From assembly GCA_023132995.1 (NCBI GenBank), contig JAGLXI010000291.1, positions 1 to 5,039 on the forward strand: DNA of 5,039 bases, read 5' to 3'. A program made the position numbers and the translations under genes. Source of the DNA: Candidatus Zixiibacteriota bacterium (GTDB taxonomy: Bacteria; Zixibacteria; MSB-5A5; GN15; FEB-12). Under the pieces are notes generated by a model, which saw only the letters and a program-made list of their open reading frames with translations, was not told where the DNA came from and made no database searches. Below are positions 1 to 5,024 of this stretch, in pieces. The number at the start of each line of letters is the position of its first letter. Positions within the stretch are counted from its first letter, which is position 1.

Positions 1-40
1 GTGATCGTCGGACTGCCGAGCGGAGCACCATTAGCCCGGC

Positions 41-763
41 CTAACGGGAGCCCCTATCCTTCACTCGGTACAGGCGTTTCACCGGAAGAGTATAGCGTGT
101 CGTGTCGTCGTCGTTTATCTCGAATGTAAGTGAGTGTTCGAACTCTTTCTCTGCAACGCTCTCATGTACCTTGACAGCGCCCCAGGCCGAGTCGCCGGCC
201 TTAACGACCTCCGGCAGTTTGACGTCGAAGAACTCGTTAGCATGGTCGATCAGGGTTATCCGGTAGTCAACCGTATCCCTGTTGTGGATATAGAACCTGG
301 CCCGCAGGCGCGGCTTTGCCTTATACTGAGATACGTCGAGGCGGTACGGATCGAGCATGATCGGTCGGGCCTGCCGGGGATCAGCCAGCAGGTCGGCCTC
401 GATTTTCAGGTAGACTTTGGCGTCGTCGGCATTCGTTTTCAGATTGGGACTTTTCGAGACCGGCCCCCGGTAAGACCTGGTGGAAAACAGAATCTCGAGT
501 ACGGTGCTGTCGCCCGGCGCCAGGACTGAATCGCGCAGCGGCGCCTCAGTGCATCCACACCCTGATTCAATCCTGGTGATTCGCAGCGTGTCGTCGCCTG
601 TCGATTTGATCCGGAAACGGTGGCTAACCACGGCGTGCTGCGAAACACGCCCGAAGTCAAACGTACTCTCCGGTATCTCGATCATCGGGCCTGCCACCGC
701 CATCGATGTCAATACTGCTACAACCGGCAGCGCAAAGAGGACAGTGTTCTTCGCTCTACTCAA
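41..763 (-). CDS. Secreted DUF1573 domain protein
   Basis: Exported protein of unknown function, 240 aa. A signal peptide with a basic start (SRAK), a hydrophobic core and an AVA cleavage site after residue 24 indicates export to the periplasm. The mature part opens with a DUF1573 pattern: FDFGRV (35-40), a beta-strand-rich stretch, then GCGCT with Cys69 and Cys71, then LAPGDSTVLEILFST. DUF1573 folds are immunoglobulin-like. The second half (about 135-230) has alternating strand-like segments (RARFYIHN, YTLPVKR) and looks like a second Ig-like domain without cysteines; this is inference. No membrane anchor, lipobox or catalytic motif is seen. Start: TTG at 763, supported by GGAGG 7 nt upstream and by the complete signal peptide. 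It is separated from lepB by a 300-bp repeat-bearing gap, so it may form its own unit. The CxC pair could bind metal or form a redox or structural disulfide; nothing here decides which. Confidence 0.9.
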   Translation of the reverse strand: MSRAKNTVLFALPVVAVLTSMAVAGPMIEIPESTFDFGRVSQHAVVSHRFRIKSTGDDTLRITRIESGCGCTEAPLRDSVLAPGDSTVLEILFSTRSYRGPVSKSPNLKTNADDAKVYLKIEADLLADPRQARPIMLDPYRLDVSQYKAKPRLRARFYIHNRDTVDYRITLIDHANEFFDVKLPEVVKAGDSAWGAVKVHESVAEKEFEHSLTFEINDDDTTRYTLPVKRLYRVKDRGSR

Positions 764-770
764 GTTCGTT

Positions 771-775
771 CCTCC
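771..775 (-). promoter_or_regulatory. Strong ribosome binding site before the TTG start of the DUF1573 gene
   Basis: GGAGG, then AACGAAC, then TTG at 763. A near-ideal Shine-Dalgarno sequence at 7 nt justifies the unusual TTG start. The ATG just upstream of it (780-778 region) is out of frame. Confidence 0.85.
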
Positions 776-780
776 ACATA

Positions 781-793
781 ATTCTCAGTCCGG
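781..793 (-). promoter_or_regulatory. Shared 13-bp upstream motif, DUF1573-gene copy
   Basis: CCGGACTGAGAAT on the minus strand, separated by exactly 17 nt from the TTG start. The central GTCCGGAC (788-795) is an 8-bp palindrome in this copy but not in the lepB copy. Function unknown; see the paired site before lepB. Confidence 0.5.
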
Positions 794-866
794 ACAGAAC
801 CGGCCTTTGTCTCTAACAGGCTGCTGAAAAAGCGTTTCGTCATGATCGAAAACCGCCGGATTCGTT

Positions 867-886
867 ATGCCCGCGAAAGCGGGCAT
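867..886. repeat. Hairpin 1 of the intergenic element
   Basis: ATGCCCGC, loop GAAA, GCGGGCAT: a perfect 8-bp inverted repeat with a four-base loop. Read on the plus strand the loop is a GNRA-type tetraloop. Read in the direction of the genes it is TTTC. No T-run follows on either strand, so it is not an intrinsic terminator by itself. Confidence 0.85.
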
Positions 887-910
887 CCAGGAAGTCGTTG
901 ATACCAGTGG

Positions 911-930
911 ATTCCCGCCTGCGCGGGAAT
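911..930. repeat. Hairpin 2 of the intergenic element (ATTCCC-N8-GGGAAT)
   Basis: ATTCCCGC, loop CTGC, GCGGGAAT: a perfect 8-bp inverted repeat of the dRS3-like class. Its arms share CCCGC/GCGGG with hairpin 1, so arms can exchange partners. A short pair ATCCA (885-889) / TGGAT (908-912) joins the two hairpins. Confidence 0.85.
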
Positions 931-951
931 GACAGAGGAGCGGGAATGACA
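923..951. repeat. 12-bp direct repeat GCGGGAATGACA inside the element
   Basis: GCGGGAATGACA occurs at 923-934 and again at 940-951, 17 bp apart. The second copy has no opposing arm, so it looks like a duplicated right arm of hairpin 2. It could compete for the left arm at 911-918. Confidence 0.75.
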
Positions 952-1063
952 TGTAATGGAAAACAGTTGCTGTGTTGCATTCTGTTCCGAGTTTTTCAAC
1001 AACAACCATATGTGCTCGCTGACGGGGGGATATTGCCATGACCGGGAGCGGACGCAGTTCACT

Positions 1064-1771
1064 TTATGACACCAGGCTGAACAGCCGTTCCCAGCGAACC
1101 TTCTGGAAAAAGTGAACGAAGTTATACGCAAACATCCGCGGGACCGACAACGGATCCGTCGCTGACACTTCCGGCGAAGGGTACTTGCCGTCGTCCCAGG
1201 ACCAATGGATAAGGATTGCCTCACCGAGTACGTTGCGTTGCGGGACTTCGCCCCACCAGCGGGAATCATATGAATTGTCGCGGTTATCACCCATCATAAA
1301 GTAGCTCTCGGGTGGCACGACATGAGGCCCGAAATTGTCGGGGCTGCTCACTCCACCCGGGCCGCGGGGCGTTATCCGTGATTTGACGTACTTGGACAGT
1401 TCCGGGTCGGGGAACTCCTCGCCGTTGACATAGAGAACCTTGTCCTTAATGAAGACGGTATCGCCGCCAACGGCAATACAGCGCTTGATGTACTTGGTCA
1501 CGCCGTCCCTCGGGAAGATAAAGATCACCACATCACCCGGCTCTGGATTCCGTACGGCAGGCAGCTGCCAGTCCAGAAGGGGCAGGCGGGCGCCATAGAT
1601 GATTTTGTTGGCCAGGAGGAAGTCGCCCACCAGCAGCGTATCCTCCATCGACTGCGAAGGAATCTTGTACGCCTCGACGATTGATGTCTTGATGAAGACA
1701 GCGAGAACAACCGCTATCAGAATCTGCTTGAAATTGTCCCAGACCGAAGACGTGAAAGTAGATTTGGCCAT
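1064..1771 (-). CDS. lepB: Signal peptidase I (S26 family)
   Basis: Inner-membrane serine protease that removes signal peptides from Sec- and Tat-exported proteins on the outer face of the membrane. The protein is 235 aa. A short cytoplasmic N-terminus precedes one membrane anchor (about 16-34). Box B, IPSQSMEDTLLVGD, carries nucleophile Ser41. KYIKRCIAVGGD carries the general base Lys96. Box E, GDNRDNSYDSRWWG, starts at 161. The C-terminal VRWERL pattern is typical of the family. Both catalytic residues and all expected boxes are present, and the size suits the single-anchor type rather than the longer double-anchored E. coli LepB. Start ATG at 1771 with a modest GGGAA site 7 nt upstream. 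It follows rseP after 137 bp in the same direction, so co-transcription is plausible but an own promoter cannot be excluded. The functional link with RseP (cleavage, then disposal of signal peptides) is inferred. Confidence 0.97.
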   Translation of the reverse strand: MAKSTFTSSVWDNFKQILIAVVLAVFIKTSIVEAYKIPSQSMEDTLLVGDFLLANKIIYGARLPLLDWQLPAVRNPEPGDVVIFIFPRDGVTKYIKRCIAVGGDTVFIKDKVLYVNGEEFPDPELSKYVKSRITPRGPGGVSSPDNFGPHVVPPESYFMMGDNRDNSYDSRWWGEVPQRNVLGEAILIHWSWDDGKYPSPEVSATDPLSVPRMFAYNFVHFFQKVRWERLFSLVS

Positions 1772-1788
1772 AATCAGGTTCCCGATAT

Positions 1789-1801
1789 ATTCTCAGGCCG
1801 G
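1789..1801 (-). promoter_or_regulatory. Shared 13-bp upstream motif, lepB copy
   Basis: CCGGCCTGAGAAT on the minus strand, separated by exactly 17 nt from the lepB ATG. It matches 12 of 13 bases of the copy before the DUF1573 gene, at the same distance. It lies just upstream of the ribosome site, so it would be in the leader RNA unless the promoter is very close. Function unknown. Confidence 0.5.
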
Positions 1802-1908
1802 TGCGACCGTGTTTGCATTCCTTCCCTTTCTACGCGTGTTGAGGCCGGAAAGATTCAACAACCCGCGTTCGGCGGCAAACCGGGTTTCTTCCGATGACCC
1901 GTCGCGTA

Positions 1909-2988
1909 TCAATCCCAATACCCCTGCACGAATCGTACCACGTCATTGTACGTCACAAACAGAATGAGAGACAGAATCAAAACCAAGCCTACCTGCTGCG
2001 CCCAGACGCGGGCTTTTATCGGCAGTGGCCCGCCCCGGATCTTCTCGGCTACCAGAAAACAGAGATGGCCACCGTCAAGAATTGGGATGGGCAGAATATT
2101 CAAAATAGCTAAGTTGATCGACAGTAGGGCCATAAAAATAAAGAGACTGGAGGCCCCCTTGCGCGCTTCCCGGCCCGACTGCCGAGCGATGAAAAGCGGA
2201 CCACCGATGGCCTTGACGGACATCTCACCCGTCACGAACTTACCGAGAAATTGGACGGTACCTGCCACCAGAACGTGGGCCGTTACGAAACCGGTCCGAA
2301 CGGACTCCAGGAAGCTCACCTTGTCATAGCGCATGATCTGCTGGCTGAAGCCGACTATGCCCACCGAATCAAGACCGCCGTCGGCGTTAGGCACACTGGT
2401 CACAATCGTAACCATCTCGGCCGTCAACGTGTCGCTCTCATGTACCCAGGTCAGTACCACTGGTTGCTCGATCCTGGAGTTGATTCGAGCCCTGAGAGAG
2501 TCCATGCTGGAGACGGCCAAGCCGTCGATCGCGATGATGGCATCGTTTGGCTTTAGACCGGCCCGGTCGGCGGGCGCATCAGGAATAACCTCACCGACAA
2601 CAACCTGCTCGGGGTCAACAACCGGCCGGCCGCCGAAGTAGAAAACACCGATCAGAAGCACAATCGCCAGCACGTAGTTCATGAACGGTCCGGCGAATAC
2701 CACGGCCGCGCGCTGCAGAATCGACTTGGACATGAACTCCCACGGCGCTCCGCTTGTTCCCTCGTTAGGATTGTCCCCGGCCATCTTTACGTAGCCGCCT
2801 AAGGGAATGATACCGATGCAGTATTTGGTCTCGCCGATCTTTTTCGAGAGAAGGTTCGGCGGAAAACCGAGCGAGAAGGTCTCCACCCTGATCCCCACCT
2901 TCTTGGCCACCAGGAAGTGGCCCAACTCGTGGATGAAGATCAACACTCCCAGAACAAAAATGAATGAAACAACAGTTACCATGCTCAC
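1909..2988 (-). CDS. rseP: RIP metalloprotease RseP (site-2 protease, M50 family), single PDZ domain
   Basis: Zinc intramembrane protease. Relatives cleave anti-sigma factors after a site-1 cut and clear leftover signal peptides from the inner membrane. Numbering is from the GTG at 2988 (359 aa). The first membrane segment carries the zinc motif HELGH (His20, Glu21, His24). GGYVKMAGD (64-72) is the membrane-associated beta loop. FAGPFMNYVLAIVLL (about 88-102) is the second membrane segment. One PDZ domain spans about 118-185. The third membrane segment has NILPIPILDGGH, with Asp305 as the third zinc ligand, and a last segment lies near 332-348. E. coli RseP is about 450 aa with two PDZ domains; this protein has room for one, as in many other phyla. 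The GTG start overlaps the dxr TGA by 4 bp (GTGA), implying translational coupling. An ATG two codons on (2982) is also possible, because GGA lies 8 nt before it but only 2 nt before the GTG. Confidence 0.97.
   Translation of the reverse strand: MSMVTVVSFIFVLGVLIFIHELGHFLVAKKVGIRVETFSLGFPPNLLSKKIGETKYCIGIIPLGGYVKMAGDNPNEGTSGAPWEFMSKSILQRAAVVFAGPFMNYVLAIVLLIGVFYFGGRPVVDPEQVVVGEVIPDAPADRAGLKPNDAIIAIDGLAVSSMDSLRARINSRIEQPVVLTWVHESDTLTAEMVTIVTSVPNADGGLDSVGIVGFSQQIMRYDKVSFLESVRTGFVTAHVLVAGTVQFLGKFVTGEMSVKAIGGPLFIARQSGREARKGASSLFIFMALLSINLAILNILPIPILDGGHLCFLVAEKIRGGPLPIKARVWAQQVGLVLILSLILFVTYNDVVRFVQGYWD
2985..2988 (-). promoter_or_regulatory. GTGA stop/start overlap coupling dxr and rseP
   Basis: The rseP GTG (2988-2986) and the dxr TGA (2987-2985) share bases, a classic 4-bp overlap. 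The only Shine-Dalgarno-like bases (GGA) lie inside the dxr end. Ribosomes finishing dxr probably reinitiate on rseP, either at this GTG or at the ATG at 2982. Confidence 0.75.
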
Positions 2989-4142
2989 AATCCAGCGTTT
3001 TTCGCGGCCCTTTGCCTTGCCATACGGTCAGCGCTCAGAATATCATCCAATCCCGGATCGGATACAACTTTTATTTCGTCGACCGTCTTTTCAATAATCG
3101 TCGCAATCCGGGGAAAACTTATGGCGCCCTCAAGAAACATCTCTACGGCTACTTCGTTGGCGGCGTTGAAGACGGCCGGGGCTGTTCCTCCCGTGCGCGC
3201 CACAGTGAAGGCCAGTCTCAGGGCGGGAAAGCGTTCGTAGTCCGGTTGTTCAAACGTGAGTTGGGACAGCTTGCCCAGGTCCAGGCGACCAAACTCCGAG
3301 GCCACTCTCTTCGGCCAGAAGAGAGCATACGTGATCGGCAGGCGCATGTCTGGGCTGGAAAGCTGGGCTATGATTGAGGAGTCGACAAACTCGACCATGG
3401 AGTGAACGATGGACTGCGGATGAATCACAACGGTGACTTTCTCGACCGGTACTTGAAACAGCGCCACCGCCTCGATCACCTCCAACCCTTTATTGACGAG
3501 GGTCGCGGAATCAATCGTGATCTTGCGTCCCATGTGCCAGGTAGGATGATTCAGCGCCTGCTCCGGCGTTATGCTCTCAAAGCTGTCGAGCGGGTAGCCG
3601 CGGAACGGCCCACCGGAGGCGGTAATAATGATGCGTTTCAGTTCATCCTCGCGACCGGCCGACAGGGCCTGCCAGATGGCTGAGTGTTCGGAGTCGATGG
3701 GGAGAATCTTCGCGCCGGTTTTCCCGAGCAGGGGCGGGAAAAGAGGTCCCCCGGCGACCAGCGATTCCTTGTTGGCCAGGGCCAGCGATTTGCCTGCCTC
3801 AACTGCGGCCAGCGAGGCCTTGAGCCCGGCGGCACCCACAACGGCGTTGACAACCATGTCGACACCATCCAGCGACGCCAACTCGATCATCTCCGCCTCA
3901 CCGACCAGCAGCTTGATCGGTTGATCTTTCAGGGCTGCGGTGGCTTCGCCACTTTTTGATGAGTCGACAACGCAGGCGTACTCCGGCCGAAACTGTCGGC
4001 ACTGCACGGCCAGCAGATCGACGTTGGTAAATGCTGCCAACGCCCGGATGTTGAACTGTCCCGGGTGTTGCTTGACCACTTCAAGTGTTGAGCGGCCAAT
4101 TGAGCCGGTAGAGCCCAAGAGAACGAGATCGCGAACAGCCAT
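2985..4142 (-). CDS. dxr: 1-deoxy-D-xylulose 5-phosphate reductoisomerase (DXR/IspC)
   Basis: Converts 1-deoxy-D-xylulose 5-phosphate to 2-C-methyl-D-erythritol 4-phosphate with NADPH and a divalent metal. This is the first committed step of the MEP isoprenoid pathway, in the cytoplasm. The 385-aa length is close to that usual for the family. The NADPH-binding loop GSTGSIG is at residues 10-16. The metal-binding acidic residues are Asp150 and Glu152 in PIDSEH, and Glu221 in the block IDSATLVNKGLEVIEA. Also visible are SGGPF (Ser176), HPTWHMG (His199, Trp202, Met204; substrate loop), Ser212, Asn217, Lys218, HPQSIVHSM (241-249) and a C-terminal NAANEVAV block. All key catalytic and fosmidomycin-site positions known from E. 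coli DXR appear present, so a full-length active enzyme is inferred. The ATG at 4142 lies just before the nucleotide-binding strand; its ribosome site (AAGAAA) is weak. The stop overlaps the rseP start, an adjacency common in bacteria. Confidence 0.98.
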   Translation of the reverse strand: MAVRDLVLLGSTGSIGRSTLEVVKQHPGQFNIRALAAFTNVDLLAVQCRQFRPEYACVVDSSKSGEATAALKDQPIKLLVGEAEMIELASLDGVDMVVNAVVGAAGLKASLAAVEAGKSLALANKESLVAGGPLFPPLLGKTGAKILPIDSEHSAIWQALSAGREDELKRIIITASGGPFRGYPLDSFESITPEQALNHPTWHMGRKITIDSATLVNKGLEVIEAVALFQVPVEKVTVVIHPQSIVHSMVEFVDSSIIAQLSSPDMRLPITYALFWPKRVASEFGRLDLGKLSQLTFEQPDYERFPALRLAFTVARTGGTAPAVFNAANEVAVEMFLEGAISFPRIATIIEKTVDEIKVVSDPGLDDILSADRMARQRAAKNAGL

Positions 4143-4155
4143 ACGATTTCTTAAC

Positions 4156-4168
4156 GTGCCGGCGGCAC
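4156..4168 (-). other. Small GC-rich hairpin in the dxr leader
   Basis: GTGCC, loop GCC, GGCAC forms a perfect 5-bp stem ending 13 nt before the dxr ATG, just upstream of its weak AAGAAA ribosome site. It could influence dxr translation. It has no T-run and is not a terminator. The short length means chance is possible. Confidence 0.25.
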
Positions 4169-4212
4169 TACTGTTCCGTGTTAAAGCTCAAGAAAAGCTG
4201 CCAGAAGGAACA

Positions 4213-4227
4213 ACCGTCTTCCACGGT
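4213..4227 (-). other. Small hairpin downstream of the cyclophilin gene
   Basis: ACCGT, loop GGAAG, ACGGT forms a perfect 5-bp stem 23 nt past the cyclophilin stop. It is followed by TGTTCCTT, not a true T-run. It could be a weak or leaky terminator, or an mRNA 3' stabiliser, but the stem is short. Confidence 0.25.
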
Positions 4228-4250
4228 CCGATGCGCGGGAACCCGGCGCC

Positions 4251-4928
4251 CTATTCTTCAGGTTGATTCCCCTCGGCGTCCGATATGAACACTTTCCGCA
4301 GGTAGACATCCGGCTCGGGCTTGGACATTTCACCCTGTGGATTGGGCACCACCGGGACTGCGGCCAGCGCGTGAAGGACATCGTATCCCTTGATCAGTTG
4401 ACCGAATACGGTGTACTGGCCGTCAAGCCCCCGGCATCCCTCCCTGGTGAGACAGATGAAAAACTGGCTGGATGCGGAGTTCGGCGATCGGGACCGGGCC
4501 ATGGAGAGCGTACCCTCCTGGTGCGGCAGCTTGGAGAACTCCGCCGGGAGGTAGTACCCGGCATTACCCATGCCGGTTCCTAAGGGGTCGCCGCCTTGTA
4601 TCATGAAGCCCTTGATGATTCGGTGGAAAATAGTACCACTATAGAAGCCGTCCATGGTACGGGCGACAAAAGAGTCAGCATGAGCGGGGGCTACGTCGCG
4701 ATATAACTCTATGGCCATACTTCCGAAATCGGTGACCACAGTAACGAACTTGTTGTTCTCATCGCGGATCGGGAAACGCTTCGCGGCGGGCGTGACCTCT
4801 TCCTTGGCCGGAGCCTTGGCTTCGACCTTCACGGTACTGTCGCTCTCGGCCTCCTGTTTGCTGGAACACCCGGCTTGCCCTATCGTCAGGAGGAAACTGG
4901 CCAGCAGTGTCACGGCGACGGTTTTCAT
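4251..4928 (-). CDS. Cyclophilin-type peptidyl-prolyl cis-trans isomerase, probable lipoprotein
   Basis: Catalyses cis-trans isomerisation of X-Pro bonds and probably assists folding of exported proteins. Numbering is from the ATG at 4928 (225 aa). A signal peptide (basic start MKTV, hydrophobic core to about residue 18) ends at GQAGC with Cys21. An A/K/E-rich linker follows to about residue 50, then the cyclophilin domain to the end. Family motifs are plain: FHRIIKGFMIQGGDP (Arg103, Phe108, Met109, Gln111, matching the CypA catalytic set R55/F60/M61/Q63), SSQFFI (Phe157 matching F113) and LDGQYTVFG. The position of CypA Trp121 is Gly167 and that of His126 is Tyr172, so weak cyclosporin binding is inferred. 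Start choice: AAGGGA lies 8 nt before this ATG. An in-frame TTG (4964) and ATG (4961) upstream would put residues before the signal peptide and sit almost on the predicted transcription start. The Gln at lipobox position -3 is atypical, so lipidation is likely but unproven. Confidence 0.93.
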   Translation of the reverse strand: MKTVAVTLLASFLLTIGQAGCSSKQEAESDSTVKVEAKAPAKEEVTPAAKRFPIRDENNKFVTVVTDFGSMAIELYRDVAPAHADSFVARTMDGFYSGTIFHRIIKGFMIQGGDPLGTGMGNAGYYLPAEFSKLPHQEGTLSMARSRSPNSASSQFFICLTREGCRGLDGQYTVFGQLIKGYDVLHALAAVPVVPNPQGEMSKPEPDVYLRKVFISDAEGNQPEE

Positions 4929-4930
4929 TG

Positions 4931-4943
4931 GTCTTATCCCTTT
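4931..4943 (-). promoter_or_regulatory. Ribosome binding site deciding the cyclophilin start
   Basis: AAGGGAT, followed by AAGACCA and then the ATG at 4928, is a good Shine-Dalgarno match at standard spacing. It decides for the internal ATG over the upstream in-frame TTG (4964) and ATG (4961), which have no such site and lie within a few bases of the predicted transcript 5' end. Confidence 0.7.
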
Positions 4944-4973
4944 CGTATTGGTCGCTGCCATCAATTTGGCATG

Positions 4974-5002
4974 AATATAGACATCGCTCGTAACGGTGTC
5001 AA
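4974..5002 (-). promoter_or_regulatory. Sigma70-type promoter for the cyclophilin gene and probably the cluster
   Basis: On the minus strand, a perfect -35 TTGACA (5002-4997) is followed by a 17-bp spacer and TATATT (4979-4974), one mismatch from the consensus TATAAT. Transcription would start near 4967, giving a leader of about 39 nt to the ATG at 4928. No comparably good promoter was seen before dxr or rseP, so this one probably drives the cyclophilin, dxr and rseP, and perhaps lepB. Confidence 0.75.
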
Positions 5003-5024
5003 GATTCCAATCGCGGGTGTCAAG
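4995..5024 (-). repeat. Direct repeat CTTGACACC, 21 bp apart, over the -35 region
   Basis: The 9-mer CTTGACACC occurs at 5024-5016 and again at 5003-4995 (minus strand), exactly 21 bp apart, about two helical turns. The second copy contains the -35 hexamer. The first lacks a -10 at a proper distance. It may be a regulator half-site pair, a duplicated -35, or chance. Confidence 0.5.

Larger units (their letters stand above)
820..1003. repeat. MITE-like intergenic palindromic element
   Basis: This fills most of the 300-bp gene-free stretch 764-1063. Its ends are imperfect inverted repeats of 12 bp: GCTGCTGAAAAA (820-831) against TTTTTCAACAAC (992-1003), with two mismatches. In RNA copied from the minus strand both mismatches become G-U pairs, so the ends can pair fully. 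Inside are two perfect 8-bp hairpins and an extra copy of one arm. The core has the pattern of the widespread intergenic repeats whose translation gives spurious HSRAGGNP peptides, and ATTCCC-N8-GGGAAT matches the neisserial dRS3 pattern. No transposase is encoded, and no clear target-site duplication was found. It is probably a non-autonomous element. It lies between lepB and the DUF1573 gene, where it may protect the mRNA or attenuate read-through. Confidence 0.7.

Noticed and set aside
1..31. Minus-strand ATG at 31 opening a frame to the left edge, 9 nt after the DUF1573 stop
   Set aside because: Only ten codons are visible (MVLRSAVRRS), and there is no good ribosome site at proper spacing. 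It could be the next gene of the cluster, but this window cannot support it.
785..1039. Open minus-strand frame of 84 codons in the lepB-DUF1573 gap
   Set aside because: Its middle is the translation of the palindromic repeat (the HSRAGGNP-type peptide), a well-known source of spurious protein calls. There is no ribosome site and the ends have no coding character.
1038..1115. Plus-strand ATG at 1038 preceded by GGGGGGA at good spacing
   Set aside because: The frame stops after about 25 codons and lies antisense to the lepB end; the composition is not protein-like. The G-run is probably coincidental.
865..1290. Open minus-strand frame of 141 codons overlapping the lepB 3' end
   Set aside because: It runs out of frame through the conserved end of lepB and then through the repeat; Arg/Ser/Cys-rich composition typical of a shadow frame.
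1860..1886. Hairpin AACCCG / CGGGTT between rseP and lepB as a terminator
   Set aside because: A 6-bp stem with a 15-nt loop and no T-run on either strand; too weak to call.
1772..1908. Separate lepB promoter in the rseP-lepB gap
   Set aside because: TTGAAT (1857-1852) and TAGAAA are 20 bp apart, and the TATAT near the start codon has no -35 partner. No pair meets normal spacing.
11..2188. 12-mer GACTGCCGAGCG present at 11-22 and inside rseP at 2177-2188
   Set aside because: One copy is within conserved coding sequence and the flanks differ; most likely chance in GC-rich DNA.
3402..3959. Several long plus-strand open frames opposite dxr
   Set aside because: They are antisense shadows of a strongly conserved gene; none has a recognisable motif or ribosome site.
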